From the NCBI GenBank assembly GCA_026398935.1, contig JAPLRW010000227.1, forward strand, positions 1 to 35,749: a stretch of 35,749 bases of DNA. Direction: 5' to 3'. The position numbers and the translations under genes were made by a program. This DNA comes from Methylococcales bacterium (lineage in GTDB: Bacteria > Pseudomonadota > Gammaproteobacteria > Methylococcales > Methylomonadaceae). Positions 10,656 through 18,526 of this stretch are shown piece after piece. A model generated the notes under the pieces. The model saw only the letters and a list, made by a program, of their open reading frames with translations. It made no database searches and was not told the DNA's origin. The first letter of the stretch is position 1. Every line of letters starts with the position of its first letter.

Positions 10656-10871
10656 ATGAAAATTGAACGACTGATTAAAATGGCCAATGATATTGGTCAA
10701 TTCTTTAATGCTGAAAGCGATAAAGACATCGCCGCTGAAGGGGTGAGAAATCATATAGAAAGGTCTTGGGATCCTAGAATGCGCCGTGAACTTATCCTGT
10801 ATGGTCAGCAAGATGGCGCGGCATTAATCGATATAGTCAAAGTGGCCGTTTCAAGACTTGATCCTGTCTGA
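10656..10871 (+). CDS. fdsD: Formate dehydrogenase delta subunit
   Basis: This small 71-residue protein matches FdsD in size, in being the last gene of the operon, and in sequence style: a start like KIERLIKMANDIGQFF, then a central HIERSWDPRMRREL. FdsD family proteins are needed for cofactor insertion or stability of the Fds complex rather than electron transfer. No metal-binding motif is present. It starts 9 bases after the fdhD stop with only a poor ribosome site, so coupling to fdhD translation is likely. Confidence 0.88.
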   Translation: MKIERLIKMANDIGQFFNAESDKDIAAEGVRNHIERSWDPRMRRELILYGQQDGAALIDIVKVAVSRLDPV

Positions 10872-10884
10872 TAGTAATCAATGA

Positions 10885-10920
10885 ACCCTACACTTGCTCT
10901 CAGTGTAGGGTGTTTTCCTT
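10885..10920 (+). terminator. Terminator of the fds operon
   Basis: ACCCTACACT (10885-10894) and AGTGTAGGGT (10902-10911) form a perfect 10-bp stem with a 7-base loop, followed by GTTTTCCTT. It lies 13 bases past the fdsD stop. The next gene converges from the right and ends at 10946, so the stem may serve both directions. Confidence 0.8.
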
Positions 10921-10945
10921 GGCCTTTAGTTCTAAGTGCTGGTGT

Positions 10946-12475
10946 TTAAAACCACTCTAAGCGATATAAATCTGGGCGTCTATTGGCGAGATTTCGCGCA
11001 GCACCGCGCGTACGTACTTGTCTTAATAAATCCAAATTAACATCAGCAATCAGCGTCATTTCCGTATTGGGTGTTGCTTCTGCTAATATAGCATCGTGTG
11101 GAAATGAGAAATCACTGGGGCTAAAAATGGCTGCTTGTGCGTATTGGATGTCCATGTTTTCTGCATGGGGTAGGTTCCCGACGCTGCCCGTAATTGCGAC
11201 AAAACATTCATTTTCAATCGCCCTGGCTTGCGAACAATACCGTACCCGTTGATAAGCATTTCTGGTATCCGTCCAAAAGGGCACAAAAAGAATTTGCGCA
11301 CCCTGCAAGGTTGCTAGCCGCGCTAATTCCGGAAACTCCGAATCATAGCAAATCAATACGGCAATCTTGCCGCAATCGGTGTCGAATACTTTTAACGCGT
11401 CACCGCCTTTAACGCCCCAACAACTGACTTCATCAATAGTAACGTGAATTTTGTATTGGGCTTCAAATGTGCCATCTCGTCTTAATAGCCAAGACACATT
11501 ATAAAGCTCATGCGCACTGTATTCCGGTAAAGAACCAGCAATAATATTGATATTGTAAGACATGGCCATTTGGAGTAAGCCATTGCGAATCTCACTGCTG
11601 AAACTGGCCAAGGCGCGAATGGCATCGGGTGGGTTTTTATCGTTAAACAAGCCCATCAGTGGCGCGCTCATGTATTCGGGAAAGAGTACAAAGTCAGCCT
11701 GATAGCCCGCTACTGCATCGATAAAAAACTCAGCATGCTTAAGTAATTCTTCGACGCTGGTCAATGTTCGCATCTGCCATTGCACAACCCCTAAACGGAT
11801 AATGGTTTTGGCACCACCAATTGAGGGGACTTTATCGACATAATCCAGATTAACCCATTCCAGTAGTGTAGCAAAGCCTTTAGAATCAGCATCTACAGGA
11901 AGATAGCCAGTGAGCAGTTTGCGTACATGGAAGCCATTGGCGAGTTGAAATGACAGCACAGGATCAAAAATCTCACGATTTTTGACTTCTTCGATGTAAC
12001 GTAGTGGTGTGAAATTTTCAGCGTACGCCGCGTAGCCGGGAATCCGTCCCCCTGCTATAAAGCGGCGAAGATTCAAGTTGCGGCATAATTCTTTGCGCGC
12101 ATCATACAACCTTCGTCCCAAGCGTAACCCGCGATACTTTGGATGCACAAAAATGTCCACACCATACAGCGTATCACCCAGTGGGTCATGGTGGGTCAAA
12201 TAGCCATCGCCCGTAATTTGAGCGTAGGTATGCACGTCGCCAAAGCGATTATAATCGACGATCATACTCAACGCTGCCGCTATGAGTTGACCATTATCTT
12301 CAATGACAATCTGTCCTTGTGGAAAGCGGGTAATTTGAGAAATGTACTGGTCTTTTTTCCAGGCCCCCCCCAAATTACCATAAACATGCTCCATTAAAAT
12401 CGCGATATTATCGTAATCTTCCAAGGTTAACAGTCTAAGCAGCAGCTTATGCTTTTTAATTTTAACTTTTTTCAT
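10946..12475 (-). CDS. GNAT acetyltransferase - nitrilase (carbon-nitrogen hydrolase) fusion protein
   Basis: This 509-residue protein has two enzymes in one chain. Residues about 12-200 form a GNAT N-acetyltransferase domain, with the acetyl-CoA loop YRGLRLGRRL near 114-123. Residues about 225-500 form a carbon-nitrogen hydrolase. Its catalytic triad is visible: Glu267 (FPEYMS), Lys342 (YKIHVT) and Cys376 (LICYDSEFPEL). Such fusions are a known but poorly characterised family, probably acting on amides or amines; the substrate cannot be told. It ends convergently with the fds operon and is probably its own unit. The start is the ATG at 12475. Confidence 0.88.
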   Translation of the reverse strand: MKKVKIKKHKLLLRLLTLEDYDNIAILMEHVYGNLGGAWKKDQYISQITRFPQGQIVIEDNGQLIAAALSMIVDYNRFGDVHTYAQITGDGYLTHHDPLGDTLYGVDIFVHPKYRGLRLGRRLYDARKELCRNLNLRRFIAGGRIPGYAAYAENFTPLRYIEEVKNREIFDPVLSFQLANGFHVRKLLTGYLPVDADSKGFATLLEWVNLDYVDKVPSIGGAKTIIRLGVVQWQMRTLTSVEELLKHAEFFIDAVAGYQADFVLFPEYMSAPLMGLFNDKNPPDAIRALASFSSEIRNGLLQMAMSYNINIIAGSLPEYSAHELYNVSWLLRRDGTFEAQYKIHVTIDEVSCWGVKGGDALKVFDTDCGKIAVLICYDSEFPELARLATLQGAQILFVPFWTDTRNAYQRVRYCSQARAIENECFVAITGSVGNLPHAENMDIQYAQAAIFSPSDFSFPHDAILAEATPNTEMTLIADVNLDLLRQVRTRGAARNLANRRPDLYRLEWF

Positions 12476-12605
12476 AGTCGCACAGTATAACGTTGCTTTT
12501 TGACAACCTTATGACAAGTCAATGAAGTGGTTTAATTCTTTACAGTCTACCATCACCAATATGCCGCTATTTATGCTTAACAGACCCATGTGTATCGCTT
12601 AATGT

Positions 12606-12965
12606 TTAAGATTTTGGGCGGCCTGTTTTAACTTTTTCAACGCGTTGAACGGCTTTTTTTAGTTCAGCCAAGTCTAATTCTGACAGTAATTGCAGACCCG
12701 CGCGAAGTAATTCGCCTTTTTTAACATGCACGCCCTCTGCCAAGCAGAGTTTTTTAAGTTCTAAAATTTTTAAGTAATCCACTTCTGGAAATGAAAAACT
12801 GTCACGGATTACTTTTGTTTTACCGTGCTTGTTCTTTTTAGCAGAAATTTCAACTTCTTTTTCAGGGCATTCTGGGGCTGCTTGCTGTATTACGGGTTCT
12901 ATGGCTAATTCAACGTCGGCGGGTTTGGTGACTATTTTTTTAGTCGTTGGTTTTTTGGTAGTCAT
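12606..12965 (-). CDS. Small lysine-rich protein, possible DNA-binding
   Basis: This 119-residue protein is not assigned to a function. Its N-terminal half is lysine-, threonine- and proline-rich and probably disordered (KKPTTKKIVTK near the start). Residues about 55-110 look helical with a pattern recalling a ribbon-helix-helix fold: a strand-like VIRDSFSFPEVDY, then two helices including KKGELLRAGLQLLSEL. The tail KTGRPKS is basic. This would fit a small nucleoid or regulatory protein, but that is inference from composition only. It starts at the ATG at 12965, downstream of a good promoter, and looks like a separate transcription unit. Confidence 0.65.
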   Translation of the reverse strand: MTTKKPTTKKIVTKPADVELAIEPVIQQAAPECPEKEVEISAKKNKHGKTKVIRDSFSFPEVDYLKILELKKLCLAEGVHVKKGELLRAGLQLLSELDLAELKKAVQRVEKVKTGRPKS

Positions 12966-12999
12966 GATGATTTACTCTTAATTAATTAGACGAATAAAC

Positions 13000-13027
13000 A
13001 GTATATACCGTTTATACTATTTTACAA
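13000..13027 (-). promoter_or_regulatory. Promoter with overlapping dyad upstream of the small lysine-rich gene
   Basis: On the minus strand TTGTAA (13022-13027) and TATACT (13000-13005) are 16 bases apart. The plus strand also shows AGTATA at 13000-13005 and TATACT at 13013-13018, a dyad covering the -10 region. That would suit an operator, possibly for self-regulation by the gene product. The operator part is speculative. Confidence 0.4.
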
Positions 13028-13100
13028 TGGTGTATTATCAAATATATCAAGGAGATTTACGCTGTAAATGCTCAATACAACAAGGAAAAATAGACAGGAA

Positions 13101-13120
13101 ACGCCGTTCAATTATGGCGT
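13101..13120 (-). terminator. Weak hairpin downstream of nasA
   Basis: ACGCC (13101-13105) pairs with GGCGT (13116-13120) around a 10-base loop. Read leftward it is followed by TTTCC and then TATTTTTCC. It lies about 70 bases past the nasA stop. The stem is short, so this is only a candidate terminator. Confidence 0.25.
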
Positions 13121-13192
13121 ATCATCTAAAATAACTATTTGATATATAGATCACAATACCTATAGAATCAGGTTGTAGTTTAGTCAGTGTCA

Positions 13193-15979
13193 TTACAATA
13201 ATGCTTTTATCTCTGGTATACACGATCCGCAATTGGTTCCAGCTTTAAGGCATTGACCCACCTCTTGATGGGTTTTAAGTCCGTGCGCTTTAATGGCTGC
13301 ACTAATGGTTTTCGCACCAACATTAAAGCAGGCGCAAACAATCGTACCAATGTCTGGCGTACCTGCAGGAGGAACGCCTAGCAACAACGATTTTCGTTCT
13401 GCTGGGGACAATGTGGCTTTTATAAATAAACTGCTTAACCAGTGTCGGTCACAAAAAATTGCTCCTGCATTTCCTGCATTCGGTACGTCCTGTACCTCGC
13501 CGGAAATTGCTCCTGCATTTCCTGCATTCGGTACGTCCTGTACCTCGTCGCAAACTGTTTCTGTATTAGTGGTCTTTACGTATTCTTTAGCGGCAGAGGA
13601 ATTATCTTGGATGCTGATAAAGAGAACGCTCTCTAGCTGATGCGCCACAATTTTGGCAAGGCGATACTGACCTTTACGGCTATCCTGATAAATTTGCCAG
13701 TTGGAATCATCATCTTCGACGCTGTTGAGCATTTTTTTCCCCCACACCAGCCACTCAGTGGCAAGGGTTTCTCCCGCCAGTTCGTAACGATAAACTTGTT
13801 CGGCGTTAATTTTTATCCAATAGTCGGTATTGCTTAATACCAATGCTTGTCTTGACAGTACAAATCCAATCCAAGCGGGCTGATAAGCGCAGATATTAAC
13901 GGGCGTGTGTTTACTTTCCGGTTGCTTGGAGAGTGGATCAACAACCGGATTAACCAGTGTCCCCATGCGCCCTTGGCTGGCATATTGATCCGTCCAATGC
14001 ATAGGTACAAATATATTACCCCGCTGCTGTGTTTCGGTTATCTGTACGCGTGCCAGCATTTTCCCCCATGCGCTGTTAATGGTCGCTAAACCATCGGCTA
14101 ATAAGCCGTAACGTGCAGCATCGGCGGGATGGATCTCTACAAATGGTTCCGGCTTATGCGGATTGAGTTTAGTGGCCAGTGCTGTGCGTGTCATGGTGTG
14201 CCATTGATCACGTAAACGTCCGGTATTTAACACCAACGGGTAATTAGTGTCTGGAGTATTCACGGGTAAGCGGGGCGTGATAGCGATAAACTGTGCTTTA
14301 CCAGACGGAGTAAAAAAACGCCCATCGGCAAATAACCGTGTTGTTCCTTGCGGATGAGCGGTATTCACTGGCCATTGCGTGGGTTGCAATTGCTCATAAT
14401 CGTGTGCGGTGATTGTGGCAAAGGCTGAAATATCAAAATCACGCTGTCCGTTATTTTCAAAGCCAGACAGTGCCGCATGTTCGCGGAAAATGTCCACGGG
14501 ACGTTCATAAGTAAATGCTTTAACAAAACCCAAGCGTCTTGCTACTTGTGTCAGTATCCACCAATCCGGTTGCGCCTCACCCGCGGGTTTAAATAGCGCG
14601 CGCTGCCTTGAAATACGGCGCTCAGAGTTAGTTACCGTACCGTCTTTTTCACTCCAACCTTGTGCGGGTAACAGCACATGCGCTAGCGCGGTAGTATCGG
14701 TGTTGGCAATACAATCAGACACCACTACAAACGCACAGCGCTGCAACGCCTGCTTTACTTTGTCGGCATTGGGCATGGACACCACGGGATTAGTGCCCAT
14801 AATCCAAACCGCTTTAACACTGCCGTCAGCAATTGCATCGAATAGCTCTACTGCCGCCAGTCCCGGTTTTTTAGCAATCGATGGACTGCTCCAAAAACGT
14901 GCCACGCGGTCTATATCCTCGGCGTTGGAAAAATCCATGTGCGCCGCCAGTTGATTGGCTAAACCGCCTACTTCGCGCCCCCCCATGGCATTGGGTTGTC
15001 CTGTGAGTGAAAAAGGCCCCATGCCCGGTTTGCCAATTCTACCCGTTGCCAAGTGGCAATTGATAATGGCATTTACCTTGTCAGTGCCGGAGGAGGATTG
15101 GTTTATACCTTGACTGTACAGACTCATGACCTTATCAATGTGCGTAAACCAGTCATAAAACTGCCCCACCGCTTCCTTGTCTAAGCGACATTGCTCGGCG
15201 ACTTGCTCAAGGGTATCGCTTGCTGTATCCAGTGCCGCCGTAAAGCCTTCGGTATGCTCAGAAATATAGCTATGATTGATAGCGTGCTGTTGATGAAGGT
15301 GCTGTAACAGGCCGTTGAACAGAATAGCATCTCGTCCACTGGCAATCGGTAAGTGCAAATCCGCAATGTCGCAGCTGGCCGTGTTACGGGGATCTATAAC
15401 CACAATTTTTAACGCTGGATTCTGCTCTTTTGCCGCGCGTATCCGTTGAAAAATAACGGGATGACACCATGCCGCGTTTGATCCGATTAAGACAATCAGT
15501 TCGGCCTGTTCAAAATCTTCATAGCAACCGGGTACGGTATCCGTGCCAAATGCCCGTCGATGACCCGATACCGAAGATGACATGCACAAGCGGCTATTAG
15601 TATCCATATTGCCACTGCCGATAAAGCCTTTCATGAGCTTATTGGCCACATAATAGTCTTCGGTTAACAGTTGCCCAGAGCCGTAAATAGCCACCGAATC
15701 GGCGCCGTAAGTAGCAATGGTGCGTCTGAATCTATCCGCAACCACATCCAATGCGTCCGTCCAGCTACTTGTTGTACCGTACACGGATGGCTGTAGCAGC
15801 CGATCAGTTAGTGCCACCGTATCCCCCAGCGCAGAACCTTTGGAACACAGGCGACCAAAATTAGCGGGGTGTGACGTGTCGCCTTTTATCGTAACACGGT
15901 GCTCTTGTTCACTCACTTGTGCGCTGATACCGCAGCCTACGCCACAATAAGGGCAGGTGGTTTGTATGCTGTTAAACAT
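13193..15979 (-). CDS. nasA: Assimilatory nitrate reductase catalytic subunit
   Basis: This cytoplasmic molybdoenzyme of about 928 residues reduces nitrate to nitrite. An N-terminal 4Fe-4S motif (Cys9, Cys12, Cys16, Cys45; CPYCGVGCG and RLCSKGS) is followed by the bis-MGD domain. The probable molybdenum ligand is Cys132 (SRLCMSSS). The last 50 residues form a BFD-like [2Fe-2S] domain (CACFNVG, then TNCGSC), as in Klebsiella-type NasA. Ahead of it, the linker contains a doubled 16-residue segment. A TTG start at 15991 is possible. I prefer the ATG at 15979, which puts the first cysteine at the usual place. It overlaps the upstream reductase gene by 8 bases. It is the last gene of the nir-nas unit. 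Confidence 0.93.
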   Translation of the reverse strand: MFNSIQTTCPYCGVGCGISAQVSEQEHRVTIKGDTSHPANFGRLCSKGSALGDTVALTDRLLQPSVYGTTSSWTDALDVVADRFRRTIATYGADSVAIYGSGQLLTEDYYVANKLMKGFIGSGNMDTNSRLCMSSSVSGHRRAFGTDTVPGCYEDFEQAELIVLIGSNAAWCHPVIFQRIRAAKEQNPALKIVVIDPRNTASCDIADLHLPIASGRDAILFNGLLQHLHQQHAINHSYISEHTEGFTAALDTASDTLEQVAEQCRLDKEAVGQFYDWFTHIDKVMSLYSQGINQSSSGTDKVNAIINCHLATGRIGKPGMGPFSLTGQPNAMGGREVGGLANQLAAHMDFSNAEDIDRVARFWSSPSIAKKPGLAAVELFDAIADGSVKAVWIMGTNPVVSMPNADKVKQALQRCAFVVVSDCIANTDTTALAHVLLPAQGWSEKDGTVTNSERRISRQRALFKPAGEAQPDWWILTQVARRLGFVKAFTYERPVDIFREHAALSGFENNGQRDFDISAFATITAHDYEQLQPTQWPVNTAHPQGTTRLFADGRFFTPSGKAQFIAITPRLPVNTPDTNYPLVLNTGRLRDQWHTMTRTALATKLNPHKPEPFVEIHPADAARYGLLADGLATINSAWGKMLARVQITETQQRGNIFVPMHWTDQYASQGRMGTLVNPVVDPLSKQPESKHTPVNICAYQPAWIGFVLSRQALVLSNTDYWIKINAEQVYRYELAGETLATEWLVWGKKMLNSVEDDDSNWQIYQDSRKGQYRLAKIVAHQLESVLFISIQDNSSAAKEYVKTTNTETVCDEVQDVPNAGNAGAISGEVQDVPNAGNAGAIFCDRHWLSSLFIKATLSPAERKSLLLGVPPAGTPDIGTIVCACFNVGAKTISAAIKAHGLKTHQEVGQCLKAGTNCGSCIPEIKALL
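13456..13551. repeat. 48-bp tandem duplication inside nasA
   Basis: Two 48-base units (13456-13503 and 13504-13551) match at all but two positions. Each contains the small dyad GGTAC-GTCCT-GTACC and the internal direct repeat CCTGCATT. The length is a multiple of three, and the repeat adds 16 residues (about VQDVPNAGNAGAI) in a linker of NasA without breaking the frame. It looks like a palindromic repeat element tolerated inside a gene. Confidence 0.85.
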
Positions 15980-17192
15980 GAGCCTTACCAAAAATTAGTA
16001 CATTTCTTATGTCAGCGATATTAACTTTTTGCTCTAATAGCTCCTGATACCAAGCCCCATCAGCGGTATCGCCGTATAACACCGCCCCGATTAATCGGTT
16101 AGCACTAATGACTAATTTTTTATAAATGCCTAATGCGGTATCTGTAAAATGCAGGATTTCAGCATTGGCATCGCCGTGAAAGTCACCGACGGAAAATAGA
16201 TGAATACCGGTGACTTTGAGCTTTGTCGCTGTTGGCAAGGTGACATATTCAGCGACACCGTGCTCGCTTAAATGATTCGCACACACTTTCGCTTGTTCAA
16301 ACAACGGCGCAACCAATCCGAAAGTTTGCCCGCGGTGTTGAATACATTCACCGACGGCATAAATAATTGGATCGTAAGTTTGCAGTGTATCGTTGACCAC
16401 GATGCCGCGTTCACAATACAAACCTGCGGCTTGCGCTAAGGCCATATTAGGTTGTACGCCAATGGCCGCAATAAACAGATCACACGCGAGTTCACTGCCA
16501 TCGGCAAAAGTAACCGCGCGGATATGCGCGTCAGCATCCCCTAATAATGCATTAAGCTTGGCGGCCATTTTGAATTTTATGCCTCTTTGCTCTAATTCTG
16601 CTTGTAACAGTGCGGCGGCATGCTGGTCGAGCTGGCGATTCAGTAATACGTTGTGGTTATGAATGACAGTCACTTGCATGCCCCGTAGTGCTAATCCATT
16701 CGCGGCTTCCAGACCCAATAAGCCACCCCCTAATATGACTGCTTTTTGGCTGTGTGCTGCGTATTCCAGCATTTTGTTAACATCGACAATGTCACGAAAA
16801 CTGATCACGCCCGCCAAATCGTTACCGGGGATCGCTGGTATAATGGCTTTGGAGCCCGTTGCAATGAGTAAGCGATCATAGGTTGCCACCGTGCCGTCCA
16901 GAGCGATGACGGTGCGGTTTTTTCGGTCAATGCGCATCACAGTTTTTTCTTCTCCGGCAAATAGACGTATGCCATTATCTACATACCACTGCCGGTCATT
17001 AATCACGATGTCTTCCAAGGTCTTATCACCGCACAACACGGCCGATAACATAATGCGATTGTAATTACCGTGTGGCTCTGCACCAAAGACGGTAATTGCA
17101 TATTGATCAGGCGCACTTAACAGCTGCTCTTCAATCGTCCGCATACCGGCCATACCATTACCAATGACGACTAAACGTGGTTTCATGTGCAA
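15972..17192 (-). CDS. nasC: FAD-dependent NAD(P)H reductase of assimilatory nitrate reductase
   Basis: This protein of about 406 residues belongs to the pyridine-nucleotide-disulfide oxidoreductase class. It has an N-terminal dinucleotide fold (VVIGNGMAGMRT), a central one (AVILGGGLLGLEAANGLALRG near 155) and an FAD contact (IYAVGECIQHRG near 275). It resembles the N-terminal half of NirB but lacks the BFD and siroheme parts, so it most likely feeds NAD(P)H electrons to NasA. Two starts compete. The TTG at 17192 has AGGAT about six bases upstream, whereas the ATG at 17186 lies 13 bases from it, so TTG is favoured. The 3' end overlaps nasA. Confidence 0.82.
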   Translation of the reverse strand: MHMKPRLVVIGNGMAGMRTIEEQLLSAPDQYAITVFGAEPHGNYNRIMLSAVLCGDKTLEDIVINDRQWYVDNGIRLFAGEEKTVMRIDRKNRTVIALDGTVATYDRLLIATGSKAIIPAIPGNDLAGVISFRDIVDVNKMLEYAAHSQKAVILGGGLLGLEAANGLALRGMQVTVIHNHNVLLNRQLDQHAAALLQAELEQRGIKFKMAAKLNALLGDADAHIRAVTFADGSELACDLFIAAIGVQPNMALAQAAGLYCERGIVVNDTLQTYDPIIYAVGECIQHRGQTFGLVAPLFEQAKVCANHLSEHGVAEYVTLPTATKLKVTGIHLFSVGDFHGDANAEILHFTDTALGIYKKLVISANRLIGAVLYGDTADGAWYQELLEQKVNIADIRNVLIFGKAHV

Positions 17193-17267
17193 CGGATTAT
17201 CCTAAATAGAATGTGTACGGGAGGCATCGTCTACCTGTTGAATAAGACGCATTGTGCGTAGCGGTGG

Positions 17268-18188
17268 CTACACATGGGGAATAGTCATACGTCCTTCTGC
17301 CACCATAACCGCTTCACCGCCGATTCTGAAGGTCAAGTCGGCTTCACGTTTATGATCCATCTCCAGATTAATCAGGCTGCGGCGATTTTTGGTATCACCA
17401 CGATCAACAGAAAAAGTATACGTGCCTTTTTGCAGATGCTCAAAGGAACATAAATACGCCGCAAAGGCAGGCATCGCAGTTCCTACGGGTGGATCGTCAT
17501 GTAGACCGATATTAGGGCCTAGTAAGCGGGCGTTAAAATCGGCGTCATGAAAAGGCGTTTTGGCAGAAAACAAGAGTATTTCTTGTGCGGCGGTTTGTGG
17601 GGCGATGGATTGACTCCATGCCTGAAAATTAAAACGCGCCGATCTAACCGTTTCGTACGTGTAAACCGGTACAATCAGATAAGGAAAGCCACAAGACACT
17701 AAGCGCGTACTGTATTTTTTAGTATCAATCTGTGCTTCAGGAATGGATAAAAAGCTGGCTAACTCACCATTGGGCGGCGCAAATCGATCCACAATGGGCG
17801 ATACTTTACCGGTAAATTGAATAAACCCCGGCTTACCCTCATCGTTGCTAATCGTGGCATTGATCAAGCCGCTGTTTTGTTCGAATACTATGGGGGTAAA
17901 TTTCTCATTCAACACAATATCGCCACAACTGGCTAACACATAAGCCGTGGCGATGATGGGGTGACCTGCGAACATAATTTCAGCTTTAGGTGAAAAAATA
18001 CGCATACGCCTATTCGTCAAGCTGTCTTTTTTGTGAAAGACAAATACGGTTTCGGTTAAATTCAGTTCACGGGCAACCAATTGCATTTGTTGGACATTTA
18101 ACCCCTCGGCATGCGGAAAAACCGCAATCTGCGCACCGTTAAAAATCTGTTTGGTAAATACATCAACAATAAAATACTGATAACTCAT
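17268..18188 (-). CDS. PhzF-family isomerase-like protein
   Basis: This 306-residue protein has the PhzF/YddE double-barrel pattern. It starts with YFIVDVFTKQIFNGAQIAVF, has the likely catalytic glutamate near residue 46 (LNLTETVF), and has AGHPIIATAY near 75 and PPVGTAMPAFAAYL near 240. Family members are isomerases or epimerases of varied substrates, so the reaction here is unknown. Its ATG overlaps the nirD stop (ATGA at 18185-18188), so it is translated with nitrite reductase. That is an unusual position which hints at a role in nitrogen metabolism or repair of a by-product. The gap to the next gene (nasC) is 75 bases. Confidence 0.85.
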   Translation of the reverse strand: MSYQYFIVDVFTKQIFNGAQIAVFPHAEGLNVQQMQLVARELNLTETVFVFHKKDSLTNRRMRIFSPKAEIMFAGHPIIATAYVLASCGDIVLNEKFTPIVFEQNSGLINATISNDEGKPGFIQFTGKVSPIVDRFAPPNGELASFLSIPEAQIDTKKYSTRLVSCGFPYLIVPVYTYETVRSARFNFQAWSQSIAPQTAAQEILLFSAKTPFHDADFNARLLGPNIGLHDDPPVGTAMPAFAAYLCSFEHLQKGTYTFSVDRGDTKNRRSLINLEMDHKREADLTFRIGGEAVMVAEGRMTIPHV

Positions 18189-18526
18189 GATACTAACTCC
18201 ACCAAACTAACTTGCACACTGCCGTTGTCTATGCGAATAGGATAGACGCGTACGCTAACGGTCTCATCTTCAAGGCAAACGCCGCTTTGCAGATTAAAAT
18301 GTTGTTTGTATAACGGCGATGCTACAACAGGTTGACCGTTAATATCGCCGCACAGCCCACGGGATAAGACATTAGCCTTACCAAACGGATCGTAATTATT
18401 AATGGCATAAATAGCGCCTTCTTTTGGCATATAAAAAATGGCTACTTGCTGATCAGCAATCAGCACACATATCCCTGAGTTTGGTTGTAAATCATCGACG
18501 CTACATACCTTTTGCCACTGAGTCAT
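18185..18526 (-). CDS. nirD: Nitrite reductase small subunit
   Basis: This 113-residue protein has the NirD Rieske-like fold. The family-typical stretch NYDPFGKANVLSRGLCGD is followed by VASPLYKQHFNLQSGVCLED. The Cys-His pairs of true Rieske proteins are absent, as is normal for NirD, so it carries no cluster. It is thought to assist NirB in the NADH-dependent reduction of nitrite to ammonium. The start overlaps the nirB stop by one base (TAATG), and the stop overlaps the PhzF-like gene. Confidence 0.93.
   Translation of the reverse strand: MTQWQKVCSVDDLQPNSGICVLIADQQVAIFYMPKEGAIYAINNYDPFGKANVLSRGLCGDINGQPVVASPLYKQHFNLQSGVCLEDETVSVRVYPIRIDNGSVQVSLVELVS

Noticed and set aside
13456-13551. CRISPR-like or assembly-error duplication
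   Set aside because: There are only two units without spacers, in frame within nasA, and the copies differ at two positions, so this is not a simple assembly artefact.
18185-18526. nirD as a Rieske protein that lost its cluster ligands
   Set aside because: NirD proteins normally lack the Cys-His ligands, so their absence is not an anomaly.
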